From Brumimicrobium sp040882265 (GTDB taxonomy: Bacteria > Bacteroidota > Bacteroidia > Flavobacteriales_D > Crocinitomicaceae), in assembly GCA_040882265.1 (NCBI GenBank), contig JBBEBO010000154.1:1-17006 (forward strand): a stretch of DNA of 17,006 bases, in the 5' to 3' direction. The position numbers and the translations under genes are program-made. How positions within the stretch are numbered: position 1 is the first letter of the stretch; each line of letters opens with the position of its first letter. The notes under the pieces were generated by a model that saw only the letters and a program-made list of their open reading frames with translations, had not been told where the DNA came from and searched no databases. Shown in pieces: positions 6,782 through 14,805 of this stretch.

Positions 6782-7444
6782 TTAAATATTGAGGTATTTC
6801 ATTAATTCATCATAGCGATTTTTTAAATCCTCATGATGACTATTTCTTTGAAAACTGGCTTTAACATTATAGTCATATCGTTCTAAAGCTCGAATAATTC
6901 TACCCAATTCAACAAGATTAATTTTAAGGGTTAACTCTAGTTGTTTTGATGATGCATTGGATGTGATAAAAGAACTTAGGACTTTAGCATTTTCACTTTC
7001 TATAATTTGAGATATATGAGCTAGTGAATAATCCAAATCATTCATTTCTAAAATGATAATTCCTCCAGTTTCTTTAATCCCACTCGTGTTAGCTACTTTT
7101 TGCATCAGGTTTATGAGACTAATACAACCCAAATAATTTTCTTCATCATCCAAAACTGGAATTAATGTAACATGAGCATCTGACGCCATAGCCAATACTT
7201 CGTAAATATGTGAAGTGCCTTTTACATAAGGCCTTGGGAGATGAACAAATAATTCATGTAAAGTCTGTTTTAAGTCATCTTTGTCAAATAAGTCGTTCTC
7301 TGAAAGTAATCCAACAAAATTTTCTCCCTTTAAAACGGGTAAATGATTTACTTTAAACTCCTCCATCCATTTTAGAGCTAATTCCCCTGTGTCCGTGTGT
7401 TTCAACGGAGGAATTTCTTCTGATATTAGTTCTATTGCTATCAT
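6782..7444 (-). CDS. CBS-domain protein with C-terminal ACT-like domain
   Basis: A 220-residue soluble protein. Two CBS repeats form a Bateman module: the first about 1-57 (HLPVLKGENFVGLLSENDLF at 34-53), the second about 65-120 (IPVLDDEENYLGCISLINLM at 95-114). Such pairs typically bind adenine nucleotides or S-adenosylmethionine. The C-terminal part (about 128-200; GGIIILEM, then a helix, then QLELTLKIN) has the beta-alpha-beta pattern of an ACT-like ligand domain. No catalytic or transporter domain is attached. As first gene of the nadK operon it may be an energy or nucleotide sensor tied to NADP supply or to the envelope gene downstream, but that is inference; its molecular target is unknown. 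Confidence 0.85.
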   Translation of the reverse strand: MIAIELISEEIPPLKHTDTGELALKWMEEFKVNHLPVLKGENFVGLLSENDLFDKDDLKQTLHELFVHLPRPYVKGTSHIYEVLAMASDAHVTLIPVLDDEENYLGCISLINLMQKVANTSGIKETGGIIILEMNDLDYSLAHISQIIESENAKVLSSFITSNASSKQLELTLKINLVELGRIIRALERYDYNVKASFQRNSHHEDLKNRYDELMKYLNI

Positions 7445-7455
7445 TGTATGCTACC

Positions 7456-7474
7456 AAAGTAGTAATTCTACTTT
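7456..7474. promoter_or_regulatory. 19-base inverted repeat between CBS gene and pdxJ (candidate operator)
   Basis: AAAGTAG at 7456-7462 is perfectly inverted as CTACTTT at 7468-7474 around a TAATT spacer. It lies in the 69-base gap between divergent genes, beside two candidate -7 boxes. The size and symmetry suit a dimeric repressor site, or a weak hairpin in the leader of the CBS-nadK transcript. No regulator is encoded nearby. Confidence 0.35.
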
Positions 7475-7482
7475 AATGTATA

Positions 7483-7490
7483 TAACTTTG
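7483..7490 (+). promoter_or_regulatory. Candidate -7 box for pdxJ
   Basis: TAACTTTG matches TAnnTTTG exactly and lies 23 bases before the pdxJ ATG, giving a leader of roughly 17 bases. No clear TTTG -33 element is present at the usual distance; the inverted repeat at 7456-7474 occupies that region, so an activator or repressor there could control the promoter. Confidence 0.45.
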
Positions 7491-7496
7491 TTGCTA

Positions 7497-7504
7497 CAAA
7501 ATTA
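7497..7504 (-). promoter_or_regulatory. Candidate -7 box for the CBS-nadK operon
   Basis: On the minus strand this reads TAATTTTG, an exact TAnnTTTG match. It would place the transcript start near 7490 and leave a leader of about 46 bases that includes the inverted repeat at 7456-7474. Its -33 region would lie inside the first codons of pdxJ, so the two divergent promoters would overlap. Confidence 0.35.
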
Positions 7505-7513
7505 GTTTAAACT

Positions 7514-8230
7514 ATGACTAAATTAAGTGTTAACGTTAATAAAATTGCCACACTGCGAAATGCTAGAGGTGGGAACTTGCCAAGTGTGACTCAAGTTGCT
7601 ATTGATTGTGAACGTTTTGGTGCAGATGGAATTACTATTCATCCGAGGCCAGATGAGCGTCATATAACAACAAAAGATGTATATGATTTAAAAGAAGTTG
7701 TTACAACAGAATTTAATATTGAGGGATATCCCGACAAACGATTTCTCCGTTTGATAAGTGAAAATATTCCAACACAAGCAACACTCGTTCCTGATGATCC
7801 TAATGTTTTAACTTCAAATGCAGGTTGGGATACGGTAAGTAATAAAGATTTATTAATTGATATTTGTACTGAGCTTAAGTCTTTAGGAGTAAGAACTTCT
7901 ATTTTTGTTGATACGAATCCTCAAAATATTGAGGGTGCTGCAAAAATAGGCGTAGATCGTATAGAACTTTATACAGGACCATACGCAGAAAGGTACGGAA
8001 CAAATGCTGAAGTTGCTGTTTCATCATACGTTGAAGCAGCTCAATTGGCAAAGTCGCTTGGTATTGGTGTTAACGCTGGTCATGATTTAAACTTACAAAA
8101 CCTTGGTTTTTTCAAAAGATCAATTCCCTGGTTAGATGAGGTGAGCATAGGGCATGCTCTTATATCTGATGCATTGTACTTTGGTTTAGAAGAAACAATT
8201 AGTAATTATCAACAACTTTTAGAAGATTAA
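7514..8230 (+). CDS. pdxJ: Pyridoxine 5'-phosphate synthase
   Basis: A 238-residue TIM-barrel enzyme that condenses 3-amino-2-oxopropyl phosphate with 1-deoxy-D-xylulose 5-phosphate to form pyridoxine 5'-phosphate, the last ring-forming step of the DXP-dependent vitamin B6 route. Visible motifs are NKIATLRNARGG (9-20), DGITIHPRPDERHIT (38-52) with the conserved His at 43, FNIEGYP (67-73) with the conserved Glu at 70, LVPDDPNVLTSNAGWD (91-106), IELYTGPYA (150-158), VNAGHDLN (186-193) with the catalytic His at 190, and SIGHALISDAL (211-221). NK replaces the DH of the E. coli enzyme (NIDHIATLRNARG), and VPDDPNVLTSNAGWD replaces VPE..TTEGGLD; both fit the Bacteroidota subtype and are not damage. 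It is followed after 19 bases by the hydrolase gene. Confidence 0.96.
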   Translation: MTKLSVNVNKIATLRNARGGNLPSVTQVAIDCERFGADGITIHPRPDERHITTKDVYDLKEVVTTEFNIEGYPDKRFLRLISENIPTQATLVPDDPNVLTSNAGWDTVSNKDLLIDICTELKSLGVRTSIFVDTNPQNIEGAAKIGVDRIELYTGPYAERYGTNAEVAVSSYVEAAQLAKSLGIGVNAGHDLNLQNLGFFKRSIPWLDEVSIGHALISDALYFGLEETISNYQQLLED

Positions 8231-8249
8231 CTGAAATACTTTGCTTTAA

Positions 8250-9011
8250 ATGAAATTGAATTATAAAAAATTTGGAGAAGGTCAACCCCTAATTATTTTA
8301 CATGGATTATTTGGGTCACTTGATAATTGGCAAACTCATGGCAAAAAATTAGCAGAATATTTTGAAGTATATTTAGTAGACCAGCGTAATCACGGAGAAT
8401 CGGAATGGAGTGATAATTTCAACTACGACGTTTTAGCAGATGACTTAAATGAGTTTATAGAGGATCACAATTTAAAAGATGTTATTTTAATTGGTCATTC
8501 TATGGGAGGTAAAACGATTATGCGTTTTGCACAAATTTACCCTGACAATATTGAAAAGCTTATAGTTGTAGACATGGGGGTTAAAACATATCCAATTCAT
8601 CATGATGGAATTATCAAAGGTCTAAAATCAATAGATCTAAATGTTGTTGATTCTAGAACCAAGGCTGATGATCAATTGTCAAAGTTCATCGATAATAAAT
8701 CCATAAGACAATTTTTACTCAAAAACTTATACTGGAAAGAGAAAGGTAAATTGGCTTGGCACATAAATATTAAAGTTCTAGAAAACAAACTTTCTGAAAT
8801 AGTAAAAGCATTACCCAATGAAGAAACACTTATAGATTCTCTTTTTATTGCGGGAGGAAAATCTGATTATATCTTAAAAGAGGATCATGATGAAATTAGA
8901 AAGTGCTTTCCTTTAGCTGAGTTTCATACAATAGATGATGCTGGGCACTGGATACATGCAGAAGCGCCAAATGAATTCATGAATGAAGTATTAGGGTTTT
9001 GTTTGAGATAA
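8250..9011 (+). CDS. Alpha/beta-fold hydrolase, YbfF-like esterase
   Basis: A 253-residue soluble alpha/beta hydrolase. The oxyanion-loop motif is HGLFGSLDNW (18-27), followed by DQRNHGES (44-51). The nucleophile elbow is GHSMGG (82-87; Ser84). The acid is probably Asp206 in GGKSDYI, and the catalytic His is His233 in DAGHWIHAEAP. This set, with the LDNW sequence in the first loop, is characteristic of the YbfF acyl-CoA/palmitoyl esterase group. There is no signal peptide, so it acts in the cytoplasm. It sits 19 bases after pdxJ and is probably co-transcribed; a functional link with vitamin B6 is not evident. The physiological ester is unknown. Transcription likely ends at the terminator at 9088-9124. 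Confidence 0.88.
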   Translation: MKLNYKKFGEGQPLIILHGLFGSLDNWQTHGKKLAEYFEVYLVDQRNHGESEWSDNFNYDVLADDLNEFIEDHNLKDVILIGHSMGGKTIMRFAQIYPDNIEKLIVVDMGVKTYPIHHDGIIKGLKSIDLNVVDSRTKADDQLSKFIDNKSIRQFLLKNLYWKEKGKLAWHINIKVLENKLSEIVKALPNEETLIDSLFIAGGKSDYILKEDHDEIRKCFPLAEFHTIDDAGHWIHAEAPNEFMNEVLGFCLR

Positions 9012-9087
9012 TTACTTCTAATAGTCTTCATTTCGAGATTTAGTGACGAATCAGTAGGGCTAGCGAAGTAGTTCGTTGGAATTAAAA

Positions 9088-9124
9088 AAAAATCCCGATC
9101 AAATTTTAGTTGATCGGGATTTTT
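9088..9124. terminator. Bidirectional intrinsic terminator
   Basis: A perfect 15-base stem, left arm AAAAATCCCGATCAA (9088-9102) and right arm TTGATCGGGATTTTT (9110-9124), encloses a 7-base loop. The A-rich left flank and T-rich right flank give a U-tract in both directions. It lies between the convergent hydrolase gene (+) and OmpA-family gene (-), 76 bases after the former and 19 bases after the latter, so it can end both transcripts. Confidence 0.9.
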
Positions 9125-9143
9125 AAATAGCTATATCAGAAAT

Positions 9144-11297
9144 TTACTCTTCTTTCTCTCCTTCTCCTTCTTTCTCTTCTTCTCCTTCTTCCTTCTCCTC
9201 TTCTTCTTTAAAATCCATTCTTACAACTTCACCTTCTGTACGACGGTTAAATTGGTGAAGTTTTTCAAATAAATCTTTATCATCTCTTTTATATTGATTT
9301 ATATATTTTTCTGTAAGTTCTATTGTTTCAAAATCTCCTGAAGCTGGTTTATCTACTACGTAAATACTGTCGCTTACAAGATAAACTGTTCTAGGTTGGT
9401 TTTCACCTTTACCTTCAGGAACAAGTCGTTTAGGATTAACACCTTTTTCATTTACAAGATAGTCAACGCATGATTGAGCACGTTTTTTAGCTAGTTTTTC
9501 ATTACTGCTTGCTAGACCACGTGAATCAGAATGGGAAACTAATTTAAGCACCATACCTGGATATTCTTCAAGTAATTTATGTACGTAATTTAAAGAATCT
9601 TTTGAGTCAATAACGCCTTCTTCAACTAATAGTTCTGGAGAACCTAATGGATAACGAACCTCAGGAAGCACGATAGGAGTTTTTGGCAATAAATTCATTT
9701 CAATAATGAAGTTTTGATCAACGTCTAAATCTACAGTTGTGAACTGTTCTTGATCATTACTTTCGTGGTATCCTTCAAGTGGTAAAACTGTTACTGAATA
9801 ATTTTCTTCTTCATTAATAAAGCGATCTCCATCTGGTTTTTTATCCCAAAAAACGCTTCCTTGTGAATCAGTCACACCCTTAAAAGCTGGTCCATTCTGT
9901 GGTTTAACTTGGACGGTTGCTCCTTCAATTCTAATAGGGCTACCAACTTCTGAAACGATAACTTTTAAATCAAATATGTTTGGAGGTAGTTCATACGACC
10001 AGATGTCTGGAAGATTTTTATTTCCCCTTGAACCTTCTCTGTTTGAAGTAAATAATCCAGATCTTTTTCCTGTTTCCACTAAATGATAATCATCTTGATC
10101 TGAATTAAGTGGTGTACCAAGATTTTCTGGTTTTTTAAACGACATGCTTTCCCCAGATTTCTCGGCTCTAAATAAATCAAGTCCTCCTAAACCTTCATGT
10201 CCTGTAGAAGAAAATAATAAGTCTCCGTTTGCGGCATAAGTTGGAAATAATTCATCTCCAGCCGTATTAATTTCAGGTCCTAAATTCACCGGTTTTGACC
10301 ACATCTCAGATCTTCTATCGTATTCAGAGTACCATAAATCTTTTCCTCCATGACCACCATACATATCACTGGCAAATATTAACTTGGTGCCATCTTCATT
10401 CGGGCAAGGATGACCAACGCTTATTGTATCATTTGGTTTTACTTTAACTTCTTTTGGTAAGCCCCAATTACGACCTCTTCTTTCGGACACCCAGATTTCA
10501 CAACCTAAATTTTTCTTTTTTACATTTGGACACCTTGTAAGGAAAGCATTTCGAAAGCGTCCATCAAATGCAATTGTTCCTTCACTATGTTCAGTATTTA
10601 TACTATCCGCATCAAATAGATTTGGTGGTGTCCAGTTTCCACTTCTATCTTTTTCTATTTGCCACAGATTTAAATAACCTTCACCTGTAACAGGATCTTT
10701 ACCTCTTCCAGATGCAATAGGAGAATTTCTAGAAGAAGCAAATACAAATTCATTTCCTCTTCTGCTTGCAACAACTGGAGCCATATCTATTCCATCATGA
10801 TTTATTTTGAATTCTGCTTTGACAGTATATCGTGTTCTATTATCCTTAAGAACTGCTGCTTTCTCAAGTGAAGCTAAGGCATTTTCTGCTTGTTTATCTT
10901 CTGGGACAAGTTTTAAGTATTCTTGATAGTTTTCTTTTGATTTTTCATATTCACCATCTTTTCTAAAAACCCCACCTAAACGGAAGTATACTTCTGGGTT
11001 ATCTTTGTAAAATTCTAAATCAATTGCTCTTTGATACCATTCAGCAGCTTTTTCATCATTAAATGCTAGTTCGTATGAACGACCAGCTTTATAAGCTAAC
11101 TCAGCTTTCAATGCCAAAGCCCTCTCGTTTTTTGGGGAAATTCGTTCATATGCACTAACAAGTGATTCTGCCGCTTCAAAATAAGCTCCACTTTCATAAG
11201 CAGCATCAGCTTTTTTCACTATAGAAGGAACAGGCTGAGCTACGATTGTAACATTAACAGCTATGAATAAAACCAAAAGTATATTTCTCAATCTCAT
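9144..11297 (-). CDS. PorE-like TPR / PD40 beta-propeller / OmpA outer-membrane protein
   Basis: A 717-residue secreted protein. Signal peptide 1-20 (cut VVA-free, likely IVA|QP). TPR-type helices follow (about 25-150; EKAAEWYQRAIDLEF, YEKSKENYQEYLKLVPED), then a PD40-like beta-propeller (about 165-440; repeated FASSR, FASDMYGGHGGKDLWYSE, GGLDLFRA), a carboxypeptidase-regulatory-like beta-sandwich (about 443-535), and an OmpA peptidoglycan-binding domain (about 550-692) with SHSDSRG (588-594; Asp591 and Arg593) and NRRTE (684-688). This order matches PorE of the T9SS and several Bacteroidota paralogues. PorE anchors T9SS parts to peptidoglycan; orthology here is not proven. The OmpA domain has an insert between GKGENQPR and NRRTE, common in such proteins. 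The last 21 residues (697-717) are only Glu, Lys and Gly, an unusual acidic extension. It appears monocistronic. Confidence 0.83.
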   Translation of the reverse strand: MRLRNILLVLFIAVNVTIVAQPVPSIVKKADAAYESGAYFEAAESLVSAYERISPKNERALALKAELAYKAGRSYELAFNDEKAAEWYQRAIDLEFYKDNPEVYFRLGGVFRKDGEYEKSKENYQEYLKLVPEDKQAENALASLEKAAVLKDNRTRYTVKAEFKINHDGIDMAPVVASRRGNEFVFASSRNSPIASGRGKDPVTGEGYLNLWQIEKDRSGNWTPPNLFDADSINTEHSEGTIAFDGRFRNAFLTRCPNVKKKNLGCEIWVSERRGRNWGLPKEVKVKPNDTISVGHPCPNEDGTKLIFASDMYGGHGGKDLWYSEYDRRSEMWSKPVNLGPEINTAGDELFPTYAANGDLLFSSTGHEGLGGLDLFRAEKSGESMSFKKPENLGTPLNSDQDDYHLVETGKRSGLFTSNREGSRGNKNLPDIWSYELPPNIFDLKVIVSEVGSPIRIEGATVQVKPQNGPAFKGVTDSQGSVFWDKKPDGDRFINEEENYSVTVLPLEGYHESNDQEQFTTVDLDVDQNFIIEMNLLPKTPIVLPEVRYPLGSPELLVEEGVIDSKDSLNYVHKLLEEYPGMVLKLVSHSDSRGLASSNEKLAKKRAQSCVDYLVNEKGVNPKRLVPEGKGENQPRTVYLVSDSIYVVDKPASGDFETIELTEKYINQYKRDDKDLFEKLHQFNRRTEGEVVRMDFKEEEEKEEGEEEKEGEGEKEE
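9147..9209 (-). repeat. 63-base homopurine/homopyrimidine tract
   Basis: The plus strand has 63 consecutive pyrimidines, so the coding strand is pure purine. It encodes the final 21 residues (KEEEEKEEGEEEK onwards) of the OmpA-family protein through GAA, GAG, AAA/AAG and GGA/GGG codons. Such imperfect triplet tracts are prone to length change by replication slippage and can adopt triplex structure. Confidence 0.8.
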
Positions 11298-11425
11298 AGA
11301 ATTTGAATTATATAAAAATTTCCCGAAAGAAAGTAATTTTTATTGTTATACACAAGCGTTTAACCGTTTTATTTTTAATAATGCCCCTTGTTTAAATAAA
11401 ATATAACATTTTTTCATTTTAAGCA

Positions 11426-12478
11426 TTATTTTTCACGTGTCGAAAGATAGTTTTCCCATCGCTTAAGTACACTTGAAAACCCTTCAGGAAGTTCAGAGTC
11501 AAACCGCATATATTCTTTTGTCTTTGGATGCTCAAACCCTAATGTCTTAGCGTGTAGTGCTTGCCCATCTAAAAGTGCAAAGTTGTTATCAATAAATTGT
11601 TTGTATTTCGTAAAAGTTGTTCCTTTTAAAATTTTGTCCCCACCATATTCTAAATCGTTAAATAAGGGGTGACCAATATGCTTCATGTGAGCTCTGATTT
11701 GGTGTGTGCGACCAGTCTCTAATTTGCACTCAACAAGCGTGACATATCCTAACCTTTGTAATACTTTATAGTGTGTTACGGCATGTTTCCCATAGTCTTC
11801 TTCTGGAAATACAGTCATCACTTTTCGATTTTTTAATGATCTCCCGATATTTCCTTCAATAGTGCCTGCTTCTTCTTTTACGTCTCCCCAAACTAATGCA
11901 TTATAACGACGCTCTGTTGTGCGATCATAAAATTGTTTTGCAAGGTGTGTCAGTGCATGTTCTGTTTTTGCAATAACCATCAACCCTGTTGTGTGTTTAT
12001 CAAGTCTGTGAACTAAGCCCGGCCTACCATAATAATCATTGGCTTTTGTTGGAAGTTGTTCAAAATGATAAACTAATGCATTTACAAGAGTTCCCGAATA
12101 GTTACCATATCCTGGATGAACGACCATGTTTGAAGGTTTATTGACAACTATAACTGTATCATCTTCATAATGTATTTCCAAAGGAATGTTTTCAGGAATT
12201 AATTCTATTTCTCTAACGGGGTAGGGCAGAACGATAGAAATTTCATCATTTGGCTTTACTTTATAATTTGATTTTACTGGAATACCTCCAACGCGAATTG
12301 TTCCGTTTTTTGCAGCTGATTGTATTTTATTACGTGAAGTATTGGGAAGTCTATCAAGCAAAAACTTGTCTATTCTTAAAACTTCTTGTCCTTTATCAGC
12401 TACTATGTTGTAGTGCTCATAAAGTTCTTCCCGATCATTTTGATCTTCGATTGCATCGTTTGTTTTTTCTTCAGTCAT
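11426..12478 (-). CDS. RluD-family 23S rRNA pseudouridine synthase
   Basis: A 350-residue pseudouridine synthase of the RsuA/RluA superfamily. An S4 RNA-binding domain spans about 34-85 (RIDKFLLDRLPNTSRNKIQ). The catalytic domain follows, with NKPSNMVVHPG (113-123) and GLVHRLDKHTTGL (154-166; catalytic Asp160), and LETGRTHQIRAH (253-264) near the active site. Architecture and length fit RluD, which modifies helix 69 of 23S rRNA in E. coli, but RluC and other paralogues share these motifs, so the target uridines are uncertain. It starts 2 bases after the T9SS-sorted gene and is the last gene of the PASTA operon. PASTA, RluD and ddl neighbours are a recurrent Bacteroidota grouping. Downstream, 128 bases without an obvious terminator precede the OmpA-family gene. 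Confidence 0.93.
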   Translation of the reverse strand: MTEEKTNDAIEDQNDREELYEHYNIVADKGQEVLRIDKFLLDRLPNTSRNKIQSAAKNGTIRVGGIPVKSNYKVKPNDEISIVLPYPVREIELIPENIPLEIHYEDDTVIVVNKPSNMVVHPGYGNYSGTLVNALVYHFEQLPTKANDYYGRPGLVHRLDKHTTGLMVIAKTEHALTHLAKQFYDRTTERRYNALVWGDVKEEAGTIEGNIGRSLKNRKVMTVFPEEDYGKHAVTHYKVLQRLGYVTLVECKLETGRTHQIRAHMKHIGHPLFNDLEYGGDKILKGTTFTKYKQFIDNNFALLDGQALHAKTLGFEHPKTKEYMRFDSELPEGFSSVLKRWENYLSTREK

Positions 12479-12480
12479 TC

Positions 12481-14724
12481 TTATTGAACTACTAGTTTTT
12501 TTGTTTTTAAAGGCTGTCCTTCACGAATAAGAGTGACCAAATATATACCTGAATCAAAATCACTTATATCTATCTGTGAGCCGTCTGATTCTGTTTTAAT
12601 CAGTCTTCCATTTAAATCTGTAATATTTACTTGAGACCCGTCTTCAAAGTTCGTTTTTACTTGGAAAAAATTTGATGTTGGGTTAGGATAGATTGTGAAA
12701 TCGTAATTATTCTCCTTTTCTGGAGAGCTGAATTCTTTTACTCCTAACTGATAATCCATTTTGCTTGTAACAACCGGACGCATTAATAGCGCTCCTTCAA
12801 AACTAGCATTGTACCACTGACCTCCTCCATCAACACTCCAAAATATCTTGTCAGAAAAATCATGATTCATATCAAAACCAATATTCAAGCGCTCTTCATC
12901 AATTTGTCGCATCCCAATATAATAAGTTTTTCCAACAGCAACTTTTGCAGTATCTTTAAAATAGTAATTTGTGAATTTATTTCTATCACTTGTGTACTTC
13001 GGTTGTCTCGGGTAAAAGAATTCATCTTCATAAAGTAAAGATCCAGGTTGACCTCCATTATCATCCCAGACCGAAATAAGGAAAAGGTTGTTTGACACAT
13101 CTACTACTGAAGGCACAAAGTGGATTTGAATTGCAACTAATGAATCTGCTTGATAAGCATCGAACTTATAGGCCAAAAGCCCTTGTACTCCAGTTACACC
13201 ATAAGCTTTCTCCGCAGTTCCATCGTCATAAGCATAATAGTTTTCAAAAACTTGTGTTCCAAAAGTCGAGTCATTTTGCGGAAAACTCGGAAATTGAGCA
13301 CTGGCATTTCCTACCCAATCAAAAGTAGCCGAAGTATCATTTGTTAAAGTTTCATCATATCGGTAGCCTGATGAAAAATTGTGGTAGGATGTATAGGTTG
13401 TTCGTGGGGCATAATTAATATCTCCACCAGATAAGTCTGAAGCATTTAAAGTGAATGTGCCTTCACTTGCGCCTTCGTGAAAAACCTCAACCGCACCGTT
13501 TTGATTGTTTTCGGTAAGTTCACTACCATTTCTAACTACTACTTTTACTTCATCACTCATTTTTCCTGTTGGATGATTTCGATAGTGTTTCCAAGGAACA
13601 TGAGTATAATCTTTTAGTAGTGTAGAAATAGGGTAAACAAATGCAAAATCTTTGAATAAAGTATCTTGATAGCCAGAAAGTGGTCTGAAATTGACGTAGT
13701 CAATATGAAAATGATCAATACCACCAGCTACTGAACCAAAGTTCATAAATCTAAACTGAAACCCTTTTTGAAAATAATCTGGATCAGTAACGGCTATATG
13801 AGCAACTTTGAAATCGCTAGAAGAGCCACCATTAGTTCTCCATACACGGTTCCATTCTTGAGTAACGGGTGAATAGAATTCAAGTAACAATGAATCACCT
13901 GACTCAGGAATATCACCATAACCTTCTTTTTGGTATAGAAAACTAAAATATACAGAATCTCCAATTGAAGTTGTTGTCATATCAATTGGTTTAGAGAGTA
14001 GCGTATCAGCAGTCCCAGGAGTTGTAGATCCAAATGTGTATGGATAACCAAATTCATCTAATCCATCAAATGTTACAACACCCAAGGTCCAAGGGTCTAC
14101 AGCAAATCGATAATTATGATACGCAGTTTCGTTTAACCAGAGCTTGTTACTTTCATCAATCGTTGAAATAAATATTCTGGCTGAATCTTGAACGTATTCT
14201 GGGTCACTTAACCAAACTGTGTCTGATGGATTGCTTGTTCCGTCAATAGTGTCATAAACTATGAAGGGTGGATAACCATAACTTGAAATATGATCGGGTT
14301 CATACACGCTTAGATCATCAAATAAAAAGCGCGTTGAATCATACTTATAAATAAAAGTGGTATCGTTTGTTGCATCATATTCTGATCTGTAAGTTGCACT
14401 ATCTGTGAAAACACTATTATTTGGTAAAGGATCTTCGGTTGTTTCGTCTAACATCCTATGAAATAACTCTTCTGTGATGTTTGCATCAGAATAGTCTGCA
14501 TCATATTTTTGGAACTTATTTTTCGAGAATTCATCAAAAAAAGGTAATTCTAAAGTGTCTGTTAAATAAACGAATGTGCTGTCGAAGCTGTTTGCTAATG
14601 CTTTTTGAGAAACTTTTTTCTTATCAAATAAATCAGGATTTTGCATAACAGGACCAATGCCGTCTTGTGCAATTGACAAAAAAGACAATGTAATTAAAGT
14701 AAAAAGAGTTGTAATGAGTTTCAT
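12481..14724 (-). CDS. Large secreted protein with T9SS type A sorting domain
   Basis: A 747-residue protein exported through Sec (signal peptide about 1-19, cut SIA|QD) and then the type IX system. The C-terminal domain (about 674-747) is a clear Por/type A sorting signal: FTIYPNPTSNFFQV, then NITDLNGRLI, DSGIYLVTL and a final KLVVQ. Upstream are beta-rich regions: a likely jelly-roll or MAM/LamG-like domain (about 210-350; GVVTFDGLDEFGYPY, SVYFSFLYQKEGYG, HIDYVNFRPL) and a second sandwich before the sorting domain. No protease, glycosidase or other catalytic motif is visible, so an adhesive or structural surface role is more likely than an enzymatic one. It lies between the PASTA and RluD genes, only 2 bases from rluD, so it is co-transcribed with a translation gene. 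An exact TAGCTTTG -7-like box lies just before its start. Confidence 0.88.
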   Translation of the reverse strand: MKLITTLFTLITLSFLSIAQDGIGPVMQNPDLFDKKKVSQKALANSFDSTFVYLTDTLELPFFDEFSKNKFQKYDADYSDANITEELFHRMLDETTEDPLPNNSVFTDSATYRSEYDATNDTTFIYKYDSTRFLFDDLSVYEPDHISSYGYPPFIVYDTIDGTSNPSDTVWLSDPEYVQDSARIFISTIDESNKLWLNETAYHNYRFAVDPWTLGVVTFDGLDEFGYPYTFGSTTPGTADTLLSKPIDMTTTSIGDSVYFSFLYQKEGYGDIPESGDSLLLEFYSPVTQEWNRVWRTNGGSSSDFKVAHIAVTDPDYFQKGFQFRFMNFGSVAGGIDHFHIDYVNFRPLSGYQDTLFKDFAFVYPISTLLKDYTHVPWKHYRNHPTGKMSDEVKVVVRNGSELTENNQNGAVEVFHEGASEGTFTLNASDLSGGDINYAPRTTYTSYHNFSSGYRYDETLTNDTSATFDWVGNASAQFPSFPQNDSTFGTQVFENYYAYDDGTAEKAYGVTGVQGLLAYKFDAYQADSLVAIQIHFVPSVVDVSNNLFLISVWDDNGGQPGSLLYEDEFFYPRQPKYTSDRNKFTNYYFKDTAKVAVGKTYYIGMRQIDEERLNIGFDMNHDFSDKIFWSVDGGGQWYNASFEGALLMRPVVTSKMDYQLGVKEFSSPEKENNYDFTIYPNPTSNFFQVKTNFEDGSQVNITDLNGRLIKTESDGSQIDISDFDSGIYLVTLIREGQPLKTKKLVVQ

Positions 14725-14732
14725 TTTGTGTG

Positions 14733-14740
14733 CAAAGCTA
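14733..14740 (-). promoter_or_regulatory. Possible -7 box for the T9SS-sorted gene
   Basis: On the minus strand this reads TAGCTTTG, an exact match to TAnnTTTG, in the 81-base gap after the PASTA gene. The ATG follows 8 bases later, so the leader would be almost absent. A small palindrome, TCGGT-ATAA-ACCGA (14757-14770), lies near the -33 position and might be an operator. Read-through from the PASTA promoter is equally likely. Confidence 0.3.
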
Positions 14741-14805
14741 TTTATAGAAGTAATTTTCGGTATAAACCGATTAAATCATTTCAATGTTATTTCCAATTCG
14801 TTATA

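Noticed and set aside
7514..7570. Possible loss of function in PdxJ because NK replaces the DH of the E. coli N-terminal motif
   Set aside because: This is, to my knowledge, the normal Bacteroidota form, and the other conserved residues (His43, Glu70, His190) are present.
12885..13347. Several 65-78 codon open frames on both strands within the T9SS-sorted gene
   Set aside because: All lie within the intact 747-codon gene, lack motifs and overlap each other.
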